Below are positions 56,340 through 64,000 of a stretch of DNA of 64,000 nt, one piece after another (positions within the stretch are counted from its first letter, which is position 1; every line of letters starts with the position of its first letter). This DNA comes from an uncultured Clostridia bacterium (GTDB taxonomy: Bacteria > Bacillota > Clostridia > Oscillospirales > Acutalibacteraceae). Below the pieces are notes generated by a model. That model did not search any database, had not been told where the DNA came from, and saw nothing but the letters and a program-made list of their open reading frames with translations. The position numbers and the translations under genes are program-made. Location: the NCBI GenBank assembly GCA_944412495.1, contig CALYBL010000032.1, positions 62,001 through 126,000 on the forward strand. Direction: 5' to 3'.

Positions 56340-56790
56340 CCATTGAACGCGTGGTTTTAACAGGTCATATAAGGGCCTATCTCCTGTGGCAACCCCCAAA
56401 AGGGGGCACCGAAAAGTCTGACAACCACGCTTTTACCACGGGCAGCCCCTGCTCAGCGGCTTTTTTATGCCTTTTTAGCCTTCTCTTCCGTGAAGGGATT
56501 AACAAACTCTTTCAGGCTCGGCTGGTCGTTGGCTATATCGTCTTGCAGCTGATTGCGAATGTATTCTCGAATCGCTCCTTCGCATTTCCCTGCCGTATCA
56601 ACGTAATTTCCTCTGCACCGAAATGCCCTGTACTTACTATGTGATAAACTCTTTACGTCATCCATTGACACAAACCTCCAGCGTTTCCTTTTCGTGGTTG
56701 CCAGATCGCTTCCATTCTAACACTGGAGGTCCTTTCTTGCACTAAAGCATCCTTTTTTACACCCAGTTCAACTGGAGTTTTTTATTATGC
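56340..56790 (-). mobile_element. Internally deleted IS200/IS605-type element
   Basis: A TnpA remnant is flanked by candidate terminal hairpins: CCCCCAAAAGGGGG at 56393-56406 on the right-end side and CTCCAGTTGAACTGG (minus strand, about 56765-56780) on the left-end side. Such subterminal hairpins are recognised by Y1 transposases. Because most of the transposase is missing, the element could move only in trans. The exact ends are not determined. Confidence 0.6.
56465..56671 (-). pseudogene. IS200-type TnpA with large internal deletion
   Basis: It encodes 68 residues. The first 15 (MSMDDVKSLSHSKYR) are the typical TnpA start and are followed directly by the C-terminal part, FRCRGNYVDTAGKCEGAIRE then YIRNQLQDDIANDQPSLKEF. 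The latter retains the helix with the catalytic Tyr. About 90 residues, including the HUH histidines, are missing in frame. The frame itself is intact from start to stop. A central TnpA fragment corresponding to the lost part exists at 4.7-4.9 kb. Confidence 0.85.
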
Positions 56791-56809
56791 CTGTTCGGCG
56801 CCAAAAATT

Positions 56810-56841
56810 AAAAGCAGGAGTTGCTAAAAGCTCCTGCTTTT
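56810..56841. terminator. Terminator, probably of the BtuF-like gene
   Basis: AAAAGCAGGAG / CTCCTGCTTTT 11-bp arms with a 10-base loop and T runs on both strands, about 90 bases past the leftward gene. Confidence 0.75.
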
Positions 56842-56931
56842 GCTGTATTGAGTTAATTTTGCCATACCGCCGCGGCAGCCGGCATATGTCCTGCCGACTG
56901 CATCAGAGGTATCGCTTCGCTTGAGCGCACG

Positions 56932-57885
56932 TCACTCCTGCTCCGCTGCCGGCTCTGCCGAGGCGGCGTCTGACGCCGCAGAAGAATCAGCCTCGGACAC
57001 GTCAGACGTACCGTACATAAATCGGTACATCTCCATGGCCGCCTCGTATATCCTGCCGCCCTGACGCTCATAAAGCGCCGGATCCATACCTCTGACGCTG
57101 CCGGACTTGACCGCGTTCGTTTCGGCCAGAGTCGGATTTGAAAGTATGCTCTGCTCAATATCCGCCGCACAGAAAATATAGTCAGGGTTGAGTGCGGCGA
57201 CATATGCGGCCCAATCGCCGCTTTCATCCGCCGACTGAGCAATATTCTGTGCACCGGCCAGCGACATTATGTCAGATATAAACGACCCGCTGTACGCTAT
57301 AATCCCGTCGGCCGGGATAAACACCGCCCGCTTAAGCGTCATGCCGGCAACCGAAGCCTCCTGCTTTATTTTATCTATGAGATTATTATATGTCGTCTCG
57401 CCGTTTATCTGCCCTGTCTCTTTTCCCGCAAGTGCCGTTGCAACCGACACATATACATCCTTTAGCCCCTCTATGCTCTGTGCGGCCTCTATTGAAATAA
57501 CGGGTATGCCCCGCAGACTCAGGCTCTCGCTGAGGCTCTCATCAAGGCTTCCGCTCACGAGCACAAGGTCGGGGACAGCACTTATTATTTTCTCCGTGTC
57601 CGGCTCAGCGGATGTCCCCATTTTCTCCTTCTGTGCCGTCTCCTCCGGCCAGTCGCAGTCATCAGATACACCGTACAGCTGGGTATAGGAGCCAAGCTCG
57701 TATATTATCTCCGTTATCGACGGTGAAAGGCATATGACCCTTTGCGGCGCCGAGGCTATCTCCACACCGTTCACGGTGACGGGAAAATCGCTGCGGCCCT
57801 CTATTATCACAGTCTCCTCACCGCAGGAGCATATAAGGCACGCAAGCATTATCGTCATTATCAGAACAGCTGTTATTTTTTTCAA
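56932..57885 (-). CDS. BtuF-like ABC transporter substrate-binding lipoprotein, orphan
   Basis: It encodes 317 residues from TTG at 57885, nine bases after AAAGGAG; a nearby ATG is out of frame. The signal peptide (KKITAVLIMTIMLACLICSC) ends in a plausible lipobox. The periplasmic-binding type 2 fold follows: APQRVICLSPSITEIIYELG, YGVSDDCDWPEE (the cobalamin/iron-siderophore pattern), VPDLVLVSGS and ISIEAAQSIEGLKDVYVSVA. The last 30 residues are Ser/Ala/Glu-rich and probably unstructured. No permease or ATPase gene is adjacent, so it must work with components encoded elsewhere. It likely binds a corrinoid or siderophore. Confidence 0.88.
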   Translation of the reverse strand: MKKITAVLIMTIMLACLICSCGEETVIIEGRSDFPVTVNGVEIASAPQRVICLSPSITEIIYELGSYTQLYGVSDDCDWPEETAQKEKMGTSAEPDTEKIISAVPDLVLVSGSLDESLSESLSLRGIPVISIEAAQSIEGLKDVYVSVATALAGKETGQINGETTYNNLIDKIKQEASVAGMTLKRAVFIPADGIIAYSGSFISDIMSLAGAQNIAQSADESGDWAAYVAALNPDYIFCAADIEQSILSNPTLAETNAVKSGSVRGMDPALYERQGGRIYEAAMEMYRFMYGTSDVSEADSSAASDAASAEPAAEQE

Positions 57886-58127
57886 AACATTACGCTCCTT
57901 TGTATTTGTTAAAGCTATAGCCGCCATCCCGGAATATACAGCCGCACGCGGCAATTTTTTACGGAAGCCGCGGCACTGTCGAGCCCTGCATTGGACGCGA
58001 TGCCTTCATTACTGACACACCATAGGCGCAACGGCCACGACGTTCTCAAAAAAGCTCTCATGCCCTCCCGCGGTCCGTTTAAAAGCCGCGGCTGAATTTC
58101 GGGAGCAGGTACGGCTCAGAATAAGTC

Positions 58128-59339
58128 CTACAGGGCAAGGCCGAGATGCGTGCGCCCGACGGCATACTCTATAAACTGCTGCGCCGTACGCGGCGAGCGC
58201 ACACCGCGGCGTATCGCAAACCTGTCGGCGGCGGCAAAAAGCGTCTGCTCATCAATATCCAGACTGTTTTCCTTTGCCAAAAACGCCACTATCTCGTGAT
58301 ACACCTTAAGGTTGGGATTAAAGAAGGTCACAGTAAGTCCGAACCTGTCGGACAGCGAAAGCATCTCCTCGCGTGCGTCGGCGTCGCTTGTCTCCTGCGA
58401 AAGCTGTACAGACGCCTTTTCCTTTACAAGATGCCGGCGGTTTGAGGTGGCGTACACCAGAATATTATCCGGACGCTTCTCCAGTGACCCCTCCAGTACA
58501 GCCTTCAGGTCGCTCAGCACCGCCTCGTCGCCCGTCAGCGACAAATCATCGATGTATATTATAAATCTGTTCGGGTACTGCGATAAAAGCTCTATCAGCC
58601 GCGGCAGGCCGGAAAGATTCTTTTTTGCAATTTCAATCATCCTGAGCCCCATTTGGCCGTACTCATTAAGCAGCGCATGTATAGTCGCCGATTTGCCGGT
58701 GCCGCGGTCGCCGTACAGCAGCACGTTCTGCGCCGGAAGCCCCCTGACAAACGCCTCGGTATTCTCCCTGACCACCGCGCGCTCAGCGTCGTAATTTTTA
58801 AAGGATGACAGCCTTATGCTGTCGGTGTTGACGGCGGGGATAAGCTTTCCGTCGTATTTGAAGGCACTGTATCTGGAAGCAATGCCGTACCCGTTTTTAG
58901 CATAATACCCCTTAAGATAATCAAAAAACGCAGCGGCGTCCTTCAGCACTCCGCTGTCCTCCGACGTCCATACCGGCGCACCCGCAGGAAGCTCGCCCTT
59001 GGCGGGAGATATATGCGCTGCAGCCGTCAGCGTCTCCAAATCAAAAAGCGCGGCCGTCCTTTCCTGCGGCGACAGCTCCTCGCCAAACGCCAGCGCCCTT
59101 GAGACAGGATTTTCGTCGGTTTCAGCGGCACTTATAACCGCGCTGCATACATCGGCCGACCTATTAAAGTGCAGCGCTGCGGAGAACACCGCAGCCGCGG
59201 CCGCAGCAAGCTCCTTTTCCTGAGCGCCGGCTGCATGCAGCTCCACATACCTGCAAAGCTGCGACACTACCGGCGCGTCAAACACGCCGCGGTAAACCGT
59301 CGCAGACGCTATTCTGATACTAAGCTCATTAAAATCCAT
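58128..59339 (-). CDS. AAA-type ATPase of the DUF815 family
   Basis: It encodes 403 residues. The N-terminal half is helical with no recognised motif (Ala-rich segment near 45-55). The AAA domain has Walker A LLYGDRGTGKSATIHALLNE near 208, Walker B IIYIDDLSL near 255, sensor-like LVYATSNRRHLV near 297 and a lid with SLSDRFGLTVTFFNP and RRGVRSPRTAQQFIEY. DUF815 ATPases are widespread and uncharacterised. GGGAGG lies upstream. It is monocistronic. Confidence 0.92.
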   Translation of the reverse strand: MDFNELSIRIASATVYRGVFDAPVVSQLCRYVELHAAGAQEKELAAAAAAVFSAALHFNRSADVCSAVISAAETDENPVSRALAFGEELSPQERTAALFDLETLTAAAHISPAKGELPAGAPVWTSEDSGVLKDAAAFFDYLKGYYAKNGYGIASRYSAFKYDGKLIPAVNTDSIRLSSFKNYDAERAVVRENTEAFVRGLPAQNVLLYGDRGTGKSATIHALLNEYGQMGLRMIEIAKKNLSGLPRLIELLSQYPNRFIIYIDDLSLTGDEAVLSDLKAVLEGSLEKRPDNILVYATSNRRHLVKEKASVQLSQETSDADAREEMLSLSDRFGLTVTFFNPNLKVYHEIVAFLAKENSLDIDEQTLFAAADRFAIRRGVRSPRTAQQFIEYAVGRTHLGLAL

Positions 59340-60269
59340 AAATACACGGCCTCCCGTTTAAATTATTGTAAGCTTATGCAGCCGTCAAGTCAAGACAAAT
59401 CGCCTGCTTTGATGTATATGACAGCTCCGATAAGGCGGGCTCAATCCGCCTGCGGCGGCAGGCGGCAGCAACGGTGAAATCCGCTCCGGCAAAGCGGAAA
59501 CCGCGTCTGACTGTAAGGATAGCACGGAGACCTTTGGCAAGTGTCGCCATTTTCTCCTCTCAAATTGCCCGCCTTAAGACCGCCAAAGGCTTAGCCTTTA
59601 TCCTTCGCACATCAGGAGCTTGGTGCTCGGCAAATACTTTGGCACTTTATAAAAATCTTGTGCTGCCGTCCGTTTCCAGAACGTTTAACTAAAAAAATTT
59701 TAAATGCTATTTTTCATCATACACGATGCGAGGGAGCATCGAGAGCTTCATACTGTTCTAAAGACGAGCGCCGGATATCGGGCTCCAGTGCCGCAGTCCC
59801 GCCGCCCAGATATGTGCCGATGCTGCCGGCAGATGCATAAGCGTTTTAGGCATCTGAAGAAGTCAAACGCTATAAATATGGCAGCGGCACTAATGAGCGC
59901 TTTCACACTGCTTGATAATCGTCATTTCGCCTCGTGCCTTACCCATCGTATTTTTCTCCCCCCGGCAGTGATCAGCGGTCTCGCTTGGACAAAATTACAG
60001 CGTCGACCGTTATCGCCCGCGCCTTTGCGCTTCCCATTAAGGTCTTATTTCAGATATCGGAGTTACATCGTCCTATACAAAAGAGTCATTTTCCGCGCCT
60101 GACGCCGTGTCCATTTTGTATTCGGGCGCAGCCGCATTTTAATGCTCTGCAGAGGCTTCTCTCTGCACAAAGCTAAGGCCGCAGAGGCAGATTCCGCCGC
60201 GAATCGCTCTGCCGTACTCTTAACAGCGAGCATATGCCGGTGCTGCAAAAGCATAAGCGGAGCATAATA
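59340..60269. other. Intergenic, nothing recognised
   Basis: 930 bases between the DUF815 and PNPOx genes. No credible gene, repeat or RNA was identified. Confidence 0.5.
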
Positions 60270-60758
60270 TCAGTATGTGCTCATAAGCTCCTTTGCCTGC
60301 TTTCCCGTCAGGTGCTCAATATCAAGCTCAAGCATGCAAAGCGGTGCATACTCCCTTTCAATCGCCGCGTCCATTTCTCCTGCGTCTGCGTCGGGATTAT
60401 ACTTTAACGCAAGCCTCTCGATTGCTTTTCTTTTTTCGCTGTCCTCCTCCAATGCTTTTATCCGCCCAAAGGCAATCACGCTTTTAAAATAGGTGGTGTA
60501 CTTCTCCGGCCGCACGTCGTCGCGGGCTATAACGCAAAATGAGGCTTTGCTGTTCCTCATTATGCTGTCTATTTTATGCCCCGATTTTGCGCAGTGGAAA
60601 AATATTTTTCCGTCATGGTATGCAAAGCTCATAGGCACAGCGTACGGATACCCGCCGTCTCCCTCCAGCGCCAGCACGCCGGACGTGCCGCTTTCCAATA
60701 TGTCAACGCAGTCGCTTAACGGAAGCTGCTGACGCTTGCGCCGCATTTCTCTGAACAT
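60270..60758 (-). CDS. PNPOx-like/Nim family flavoprotein
   Basis: It encodes 162 residues. The split-barrel fold with FMN-binding pattern is GVLALEGDGGYPYAVPMSFA, then IFFHCAKSGHKIDSIMRNSK and ASFCVIARDD. These proteins (pyridoxamine-phosphate-oxidase-like, including 5-nitroimidazole reductases NimA) use FMN or F420-like cofactors for small-molecule reductions. GGAGGAG precedes the ATG. It is divergent from the next gene and stands alone. Confidence 0.92.
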   Translation of the reverse strand: MFREMRRKRQQLPLSDCVDILESGTSGVLALEGDGGYPYAVPMSFAYHDGKIFFHCAKSGHKIDSIMRNSKASFCVIARDDVRPEKYTTYFKSVIAFGRIKALEEDSEKRKAIERLALKYNPDADAGEMDAAIEREYAPLCMLELDIEHLTGKQAKELMSTY

Positions 60759-60869
60759 CCTTACTCCTCCGTTACCGTAAAATTAATATGCTTATCTTAC
60801 CACACCCCGCTTTATCTATCAAGGAGTGCAATATTTTACTTTATGTTCACAGTTTGCCCAAGCTTTGAG

Positions 60870-60898
60870 TTGAAACGTTTGGCTTTAAGTAGTATAAT
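60870..60898 (+). promoter_or_regulatory. Sigma-A promoter of the membrane protein gene
   Basis: TTGAAA and TATAAT with a 17-base spacer, 75 bases before the start codon. Confidence 0.75.
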
Positions 60899-60973
60899 TA
60901 TTTCTATAAATTTACTCTATGCTTCCTTGCCAAACTGTCACATACCTTTAAACTCAAAACACAGGAGAAGTTT

Positions 60974-61639
60974 ATGAAATACAGAAATCCTACAATCATG
61001 GAGAGAATAGTCCGCGATGAGGAACAGCGCATATTCCGTGCAAACGAAAACTGGTCGCACCTTGGCGGAAACACCACAAAGCTCTGCAAGGTATTTTACT
61101 TTATTGCCGCCGTTTATCTTCTTCTCGTCAATGCAGCGTATATCTTCTCCCTGTTTTTAAGCATAGAGGATGCTGCACTTTACCCCGATAACTATGACAT
61201 CGTGCAGCTTCGCTCTTCACTCATCATAATGTTTTTGGCCAGTTCGCTGATATTAGCGGCACTTGTGCCGATGATATTAAAAAAGTATCTGCTTACTCTG
61301 ATATTTACTCTGCCGGCGGGCATAATTACGCTTGTGTTTTTCCTCAGCGAAACCGCGCATCGCCGCCTTACGCTGGAAGACGGCACAAGCCGCTTTATAT
61401 TTCAGCATCTTCTGCCCATATTAGTGTACTTGCTGGCAATTGTAATCATATATCTAATAAGCCTTAAGGACAAAAGGAATATATACAAAAAATATGACCG
61501 CGCGGAAGCCGCGGTATATGAGAAATTTAAGAGCTCACGCCCATATGTATCAAACGACGAGTGGAAGGAGTATATAAAAAAGTATAATGCATATGAGGAT
61601 ATAGGCAGTGCAGTTAAAAAGAAGGAGAAAAAGGTGTAA
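60974..61639 (+). CDS. Four-helix membrane protein, function unknown
   Basis: It encodes 221 residues with AGGAG before the ATG. The N-terminal 45 residues are charged and cytoplasmic (MERIVRDEEQRIFRANENWS). Four hydrophobic segments lie at about 38-60, 78-100, 106-125 and 145-163. The C-terminal 55 residues are basic/acidic and cytoplasmic (KDKRNIYKKYDRAEAAVYEK), ending in a Lys-rich tail. No family is recognised. It is monocistronic and just upstream of tRNA-Arg. Confidence 0.82.
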   Translation: MKYRNPTIMERIVRDEEQRIFRANENWSHLGGNTTKLCKVFYFIAAVYLLLVNAAYIFSLFLSIEDAALYPDNYDIVQLRSSLIIMFLASSLILAALVPMILKKYLLTLIFTLPAGIITLVFFLSETAHRRLTLEDGTSRFIFQHLLPILVYLLAIVIIYLISLKDKRNIYKKYDRAEAAVYEKFKSSRPYVSNDEWKEYIKKYNAYEDIGSAVKKKEKKV

Positions 61640-61750
61640 TGGGTGCTTCGGCTCCGCTGGCTGACTGCATTTAAGCCTGCAGGAGGGACTTGACAAAAGC
61701 CCTGTGCAGGCGGTATATTATTTTAGTCGCCTTCTTAATATTATTTATAT

Positions 61751-61827
61751 CCGCCCGTGGCGCAATTGGATAGCGCAATGGATTCCGATTCCAGAGGTTG
61801 GGGGTTCGAATCCCTTCGGGCGGGCCA
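61751..61827 (+). tRNA. tRNA-Arg (anticodon CCG)
   Basis: The cloverleaf can be drawn over 77 bases including CCA: acceptor CCGCCCG / CGGGCGG, D stem GCGC/GCGC, anticodon loop TTCCGAT giving CCG, and T loop TTCGAAT with a weak GGGGG/CCCTT stem using two G-U pairs. The closing pair of the anticodon stem is A-G. CCA is encoded. A terminator-like hairpin follows. Confidence 0.9.
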
Positions 61828-61836
61828 GTCGAGAGC

Positions 61837-61866
61837 CTCGACGCGCAAGTCGCGTTCGGGGTTTTT
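61837..61866 (+). terminator. Terminator-like hairpin after tRNA-Arg
   Basis: CCTCGACGCG and CGCGTTCGGGG are near-complementary around a 5-base loop and are followed by five T, ten bases after the tRNA. Confidence 0.6.
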
Positions 61867-62314
61867 GCTTTTCCAAATCTTTGATGCTCGCGTCGGAGCG
61901 GCATCTTTTTTGTCAACGCATGGCACGTCGGAACGAGTTGCGCTCGTTCCGATTTTTTATTTTATAAAAAATCAGTCACCCGCTCCACTGTTCCTCCTTT
62001 CCCGCAAAAGGTCACGTTCACACCGGCTAACGGCTTGTAAACGCGCCGTTTTTTACGCCGATTTGTTCACTGCCAACCTTTTACGGGTTCGAGTCTGTTT
62101 CAAAGCTTTTCGCAGGCAGCTCTTTTATAACATCTTTACAGAAAACAGACGCTACATACGTCAGTATGCGGCGTTTGTTTTTCGTTCGGAGGGATTCGAA
62201 CCCTGAGTGGGTGAGCGGCGTTGGAAAAATGTGCCGGCGGCACGTTTTTAGCCGCGAAGTCCGTAGCGGCTGTGCCGCAAGGACGGATGACGCGGGCGAA
62301 GCAAGGCGGCATCC

Positions 62315-62331
62315 TCCCTTCGGACGGGCCA
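62315..62331 (+). repeat. Duplicate of the tRNA-Arg 3' end
   Basis: TCCCTTCGGACGGGCCA matches the last 17 bases of tRNA-Arg (61811-61827) with one change, 504 bp downstream, and is followed by a GAGCCT-GGACGC sequence like that following the tRNA. It could be an attachment-site copy or the end of a decayed tRNA gene. Confidence 0.65.
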
Positions 62332-62333
62332 CC

Positions 62334-62560
62334 AGGCTGAGCCTGGACGCAATTTGTGTTTCGGCTTCAGTTTTTATTTCACCTTGTTGCTCATGCTTAT
62401 AGCGGGTATCTTTTTGTCGACACTTCTCAGGCTGAGCCTGGACGCAGTTCGCGTCCCGGGCTCAGTTTTTTATTTTGCCTGTTCACTCGCGTTTGTAGCG
62501 GGCATCTTTTTTAACATCTTTATACCGGGCTGTGCCTGGACGTGTGTTCACGTTTAGACT
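62334..62560 (+). repeat. Tandem terminator-like repeats, period 95-98 bp
   Basis: Units begin at 62334 and 62429 with the identical AGGCTGAGCCTGGACGCA and at 62527 with a diverged GGGCTGTGCCTGGACG. Each continues with a GGCTTCAG/GGGCTCAG-TTTTT segment and an AGCGGGxATCTTTTT segment. The second unit folds into GAGCCTGGACGC / GCGTCCCGGGCTC followed by six T, a good terminator. Confidence 0.7.
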
Positions 62561-62954
62561 TGGCCCCTGCTCTCTATACCCGCCACCGGCGGCGCTCGCA
62601 GGTGTTGCCTCTTTCCGCCAAAGATCTCGCTCGGCTGGCCTGCTCAGCCCAAAACGCCATCAGGAGGCTTCTCTGTCGCTGACAACTTTTGCGGGCGAGA
62701 GCTTAACTTCCACCGCCGATATTCCGAAAACATTTTTTAATGCGGCCTTTACGCCAGACGAGGTCTAAACTCAATTCTTGCGGGATTTTTTCAGACGCTT
62801 GAGGCTATGCTGAAGTAATATTTCTTTTGCTATCTCTCTGCCCCGCGCATAAAAGTAAAAATTATGCCTGTTAAGTCAATCCGACATTTTAATTTAGTTA
62901 CACAGCATTGCATTTTCAACAATTACTGCTGAGAGTTCGGATTATTAAAAGCAA

Positions 62955-62989
62955 AAAAGGCCTCTATGTGAATCACATAGAGGCCTTTT
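62955..62989. terminator. Terminator of the sugar-binding protein gene
   Basis: Perfect 16-bp arms AAAAGGCCTCTATGTG / CACATAGAGGCCTTTT with a 3-base loop, 65 bases past the leftward gene's stop. Confidence 0.88.
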
Positions 62990-63053
62990 AGCTCTAACAA
63001 CTGAGCAAGCAGCATTTTCAATGCTTATACAGCTAAGTGTCTTTATCCGCGGA

Positions 63054-64000
63054 CTAAGACTGCCTTACCTGAGATATTGTAACATTGTCTATTATCAATG
63101 TTCCCGGAGCATTCCTGCTGCCTATAAGCATGGTGAATACTGTCTCATTATCTGACTGAGGCTCCATAGACAGCTCAAAGTGCTGTACCTCACCGTTCGG
63201 TGATGCTTCAAGCTCAAAGTATACCGCATCCTTCTGTCTCTCTGTCTCAACATTGTAGTAAGCCAGGAAGTACTGTGTTTCGTCCGTAACTTCTCCGACT
63301 ATCTTGTAGTCAAAGGAGATATTGTAGGTGGTATAGCCATAGAGCCTGTATTCTTCAGCCAGGGTAGCAAGAATATTGGTGCTGCCGTTGGCGTCAGGAT
63401 TAAACTCTATCTTCATTGAGCCGTTGCCGTCAAGCGCTTCATCGCCCGTTGCCTGGGTAATTTCAGCTTCCTTAACCGTTGGACCTACATTCCATCCGTC
63501 TGTATTGGTCTCAAAGTCAAATGTATACGGTTCGTGATCTACAACCTCCGGCCATTCAACCGCAGAGTTTATTCTGTCAAGGTCGGCCTGATATGTGGCT
63601 CTCCACTCTTCTATAGCAGACGCATTGTCTCCGCCGTAGCCAACTTCCTGCAGAAGGTCTCTTCCGAGCTTTGTGATAAGTGAATCAGTGCTTGTAGCAT
63701 AGAAGGGCTTTTCCATCATGGTTTCCTTCAGCTGCTGGCGCTCTTCTGTAATATACTGGCCGTAATTCTGCTGCAGCTCCTCGTGCTCGTAGGAATCTTC
63801 CTGGCACAGATACTCTATAAGAGTAGCAGTGGTATACGGATTCGGGCAGCCGTTTATGAAGCTCATACCGCCGGAAGAAATCGAGTTGTAGTGCTCAGTA
63901 TTATTGGCGCCGTAAGGCAGCGGCACTACATCCCACTCAAAGGACGGTGACGGGTCTGTAGCATCATACAGCTGCCATATTGCCCAGTAAGCATCTATAA
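63054..64000 (-). CDS. ABC sugar-transporter solute-binding protein with C-terminal carbohydrate-binding-like domain (5' truncated by window)
   Basis: The frame is open to the window edge; 315 codons are visible. The first part (IDAYWAIWQLYD, DVVPLPYGAN, SISSGGMSFINGCPNPYTTA, LIEYLCQEDS) is the C-terminal lobe of a family 1 extracellular sugar-binding protein, with the usual GGMSFINGCPNP hinge region. From about residue 175 of the visible part a distinct beta-rich domain begins (YTFDFETNTDGWNVGPTV), continuing to LIGSRNAPGTLIIDNVTISQ. This is the FDFEtntdGW...iDNVtI pattern of CBM4/9-type carbohydrate-binding modules. Such a module on a transporter-binding protein is unusual; it may help keep polysaccharide close. 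Signal peptide and lipobox lie outside the window. Confidence 0.88.
   Translation of the reverse strand, partial: IDAYWAIWQLYDATDPSPSFEWDVVPLPYGANNTEHYNSISSGGMSFINGCPNPYTTATLIEYLCQEDSYEHEELQQNYGQYITEERQQLKETMMEKPFYATSTDSLITKLGRDLLQEVGYGGDNASAIEEWRATYQADLDRINSAVEWPEVVDHEPYTFDFETNTDGWNVGPTVKEAEITQATGDEALDGNGSMKIEFNPDANGSTNILATLAEEYRLYGYTTYNISFDYKIVGEVTDETQYFLAYYNVETERQKDAVYFELEASPNGEVQHFELSMEPQSDNETVFTMLIGSRNAPGTLIIDNVTISQVRQS

Larger units (their letters stand above)
61828..63053. other. Gene-free, repeat-rich region after tRNA-Arg
   Basis: It contains a terminator-like hairpin, tRNA-like T-arm fragments (about 62087-62100 and, on the minus strand, 62193-62207), a copy of the tRNA 3' end at 62315-62331, tandem repeats at 62334-62560 and a diverged copy of the 50.9-kb repeat at 62563-62610. 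No protein gene is credible. Confidence 0.6.

Noticed and set aside
61757..62206. 149-codon frame starting inside tRNA-Arg
   Set aside because: It begins in the tRNA and its composition is that of structured RNA and repeats; no ribosome binding site.
62334..62560. CRISPR array
   Set aside because: Units are 95-98 bp, diverged, with terminator features and no short repeat-spacer alternation or cas genes.

Overview
The window looks like chromosomal DNA from a Gram-positive, endospore-forming Clostridia-type bacterium. The reasons are the sporulation genes (yqfC, yqfD, ylbJ), a T-box leader on alaS, the yqfC-yqfD-phoH-ybeY-era-yqzL-recO cluster, mutS2, ribonuclease M5, strong AGGAGG-type ribosome binding sites and several consensus sigma-A promoters. 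GC is near 50% by eye. No genus is claimed.

Layout. 1-5.0 kb: the end of mfd, a divergent lipoprotein-like gene and XRE regulator sharing a twin-operator region, an SDR oxidoreductase, an O-antigen-ligase-like membrane protein and a scrap of an IS200-type transposase. 5.1-8.1 kb: proline synthesis (proB, proA) and a coiled-coil protein. 8.4-10.4 kb: an AT-rich patch with a broken and an intact zinc-ribbon membrane protein, then a TIGR04076 gene whose start appears lost by frameshift. 10.6-16.3 kb: a three-gene minus-strand operon with a consensus promoter that looks like a three-component glycosylation system (large GT-C-like membrane protein, DUF6020-like/GtrA fusion, GT2 polyprenyl-phosphate glycosyltransferase). 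16.5-21.5 kb: an unknown protein, greA, a HAD phosphatase, a membrane-anchored unknown and ilvD. 21.7-23.2 kb: an isolated phage-type lysis cassette (holin, NlpC/P60 endolysin, XhlA-like protein) with no other phage genes beside it.

23.5-30.3 kb: a TSCPD protein with an unknown helical partner, a PHP phosphoesterase, a two-domain GDPD-like protein and mutS2. 30.9-38.7 kb: the recO-yqzL-era-ybeY-phoH-yqfD-yqfC housekeeping and sporulation cluster, without the pgpH, dgkA and cdd genes found there in Bacillus, then ylbJ. 39.5-50.4 kb: guaB, the comEC-holA-rnmV operon, a HIT gene with apt, and alaS under a T-box. 51.3-61.8 kb: a GNAT acetyltransferase, an AGCS amino-acid symporter, a PBP with KTA in place of KTG, an internally deleted IS200-type element, an orphan BtuF-like lipoprotein, a DUF815 ATPase, a PNPOx/Nim flavoprotein, a membrane protein and tRNA-Arg(CCG). 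61.8-64.0 kb: a repeat-rich tRNA-flanking region and the 3' part of a sugar-binding protein with an added carbohydrate-binding-like domain.

Many intergenic gaps exceed 500 bp and hold no credible gene. Several carry short degenerate repeats, suggesting ongoing gene decay. No complete new defence or mobile system was found. The strongest unusual items are the orphan lysis cassette, the GtrA-fused glycosylation operon, the twin-operator XRE/lipoprotein pair, a ComEC whose metallo-beta-lactamase domain has lost its metal-binding motif, and a tRNA 3'-end duplication followed by tandem terminator-like repeats.
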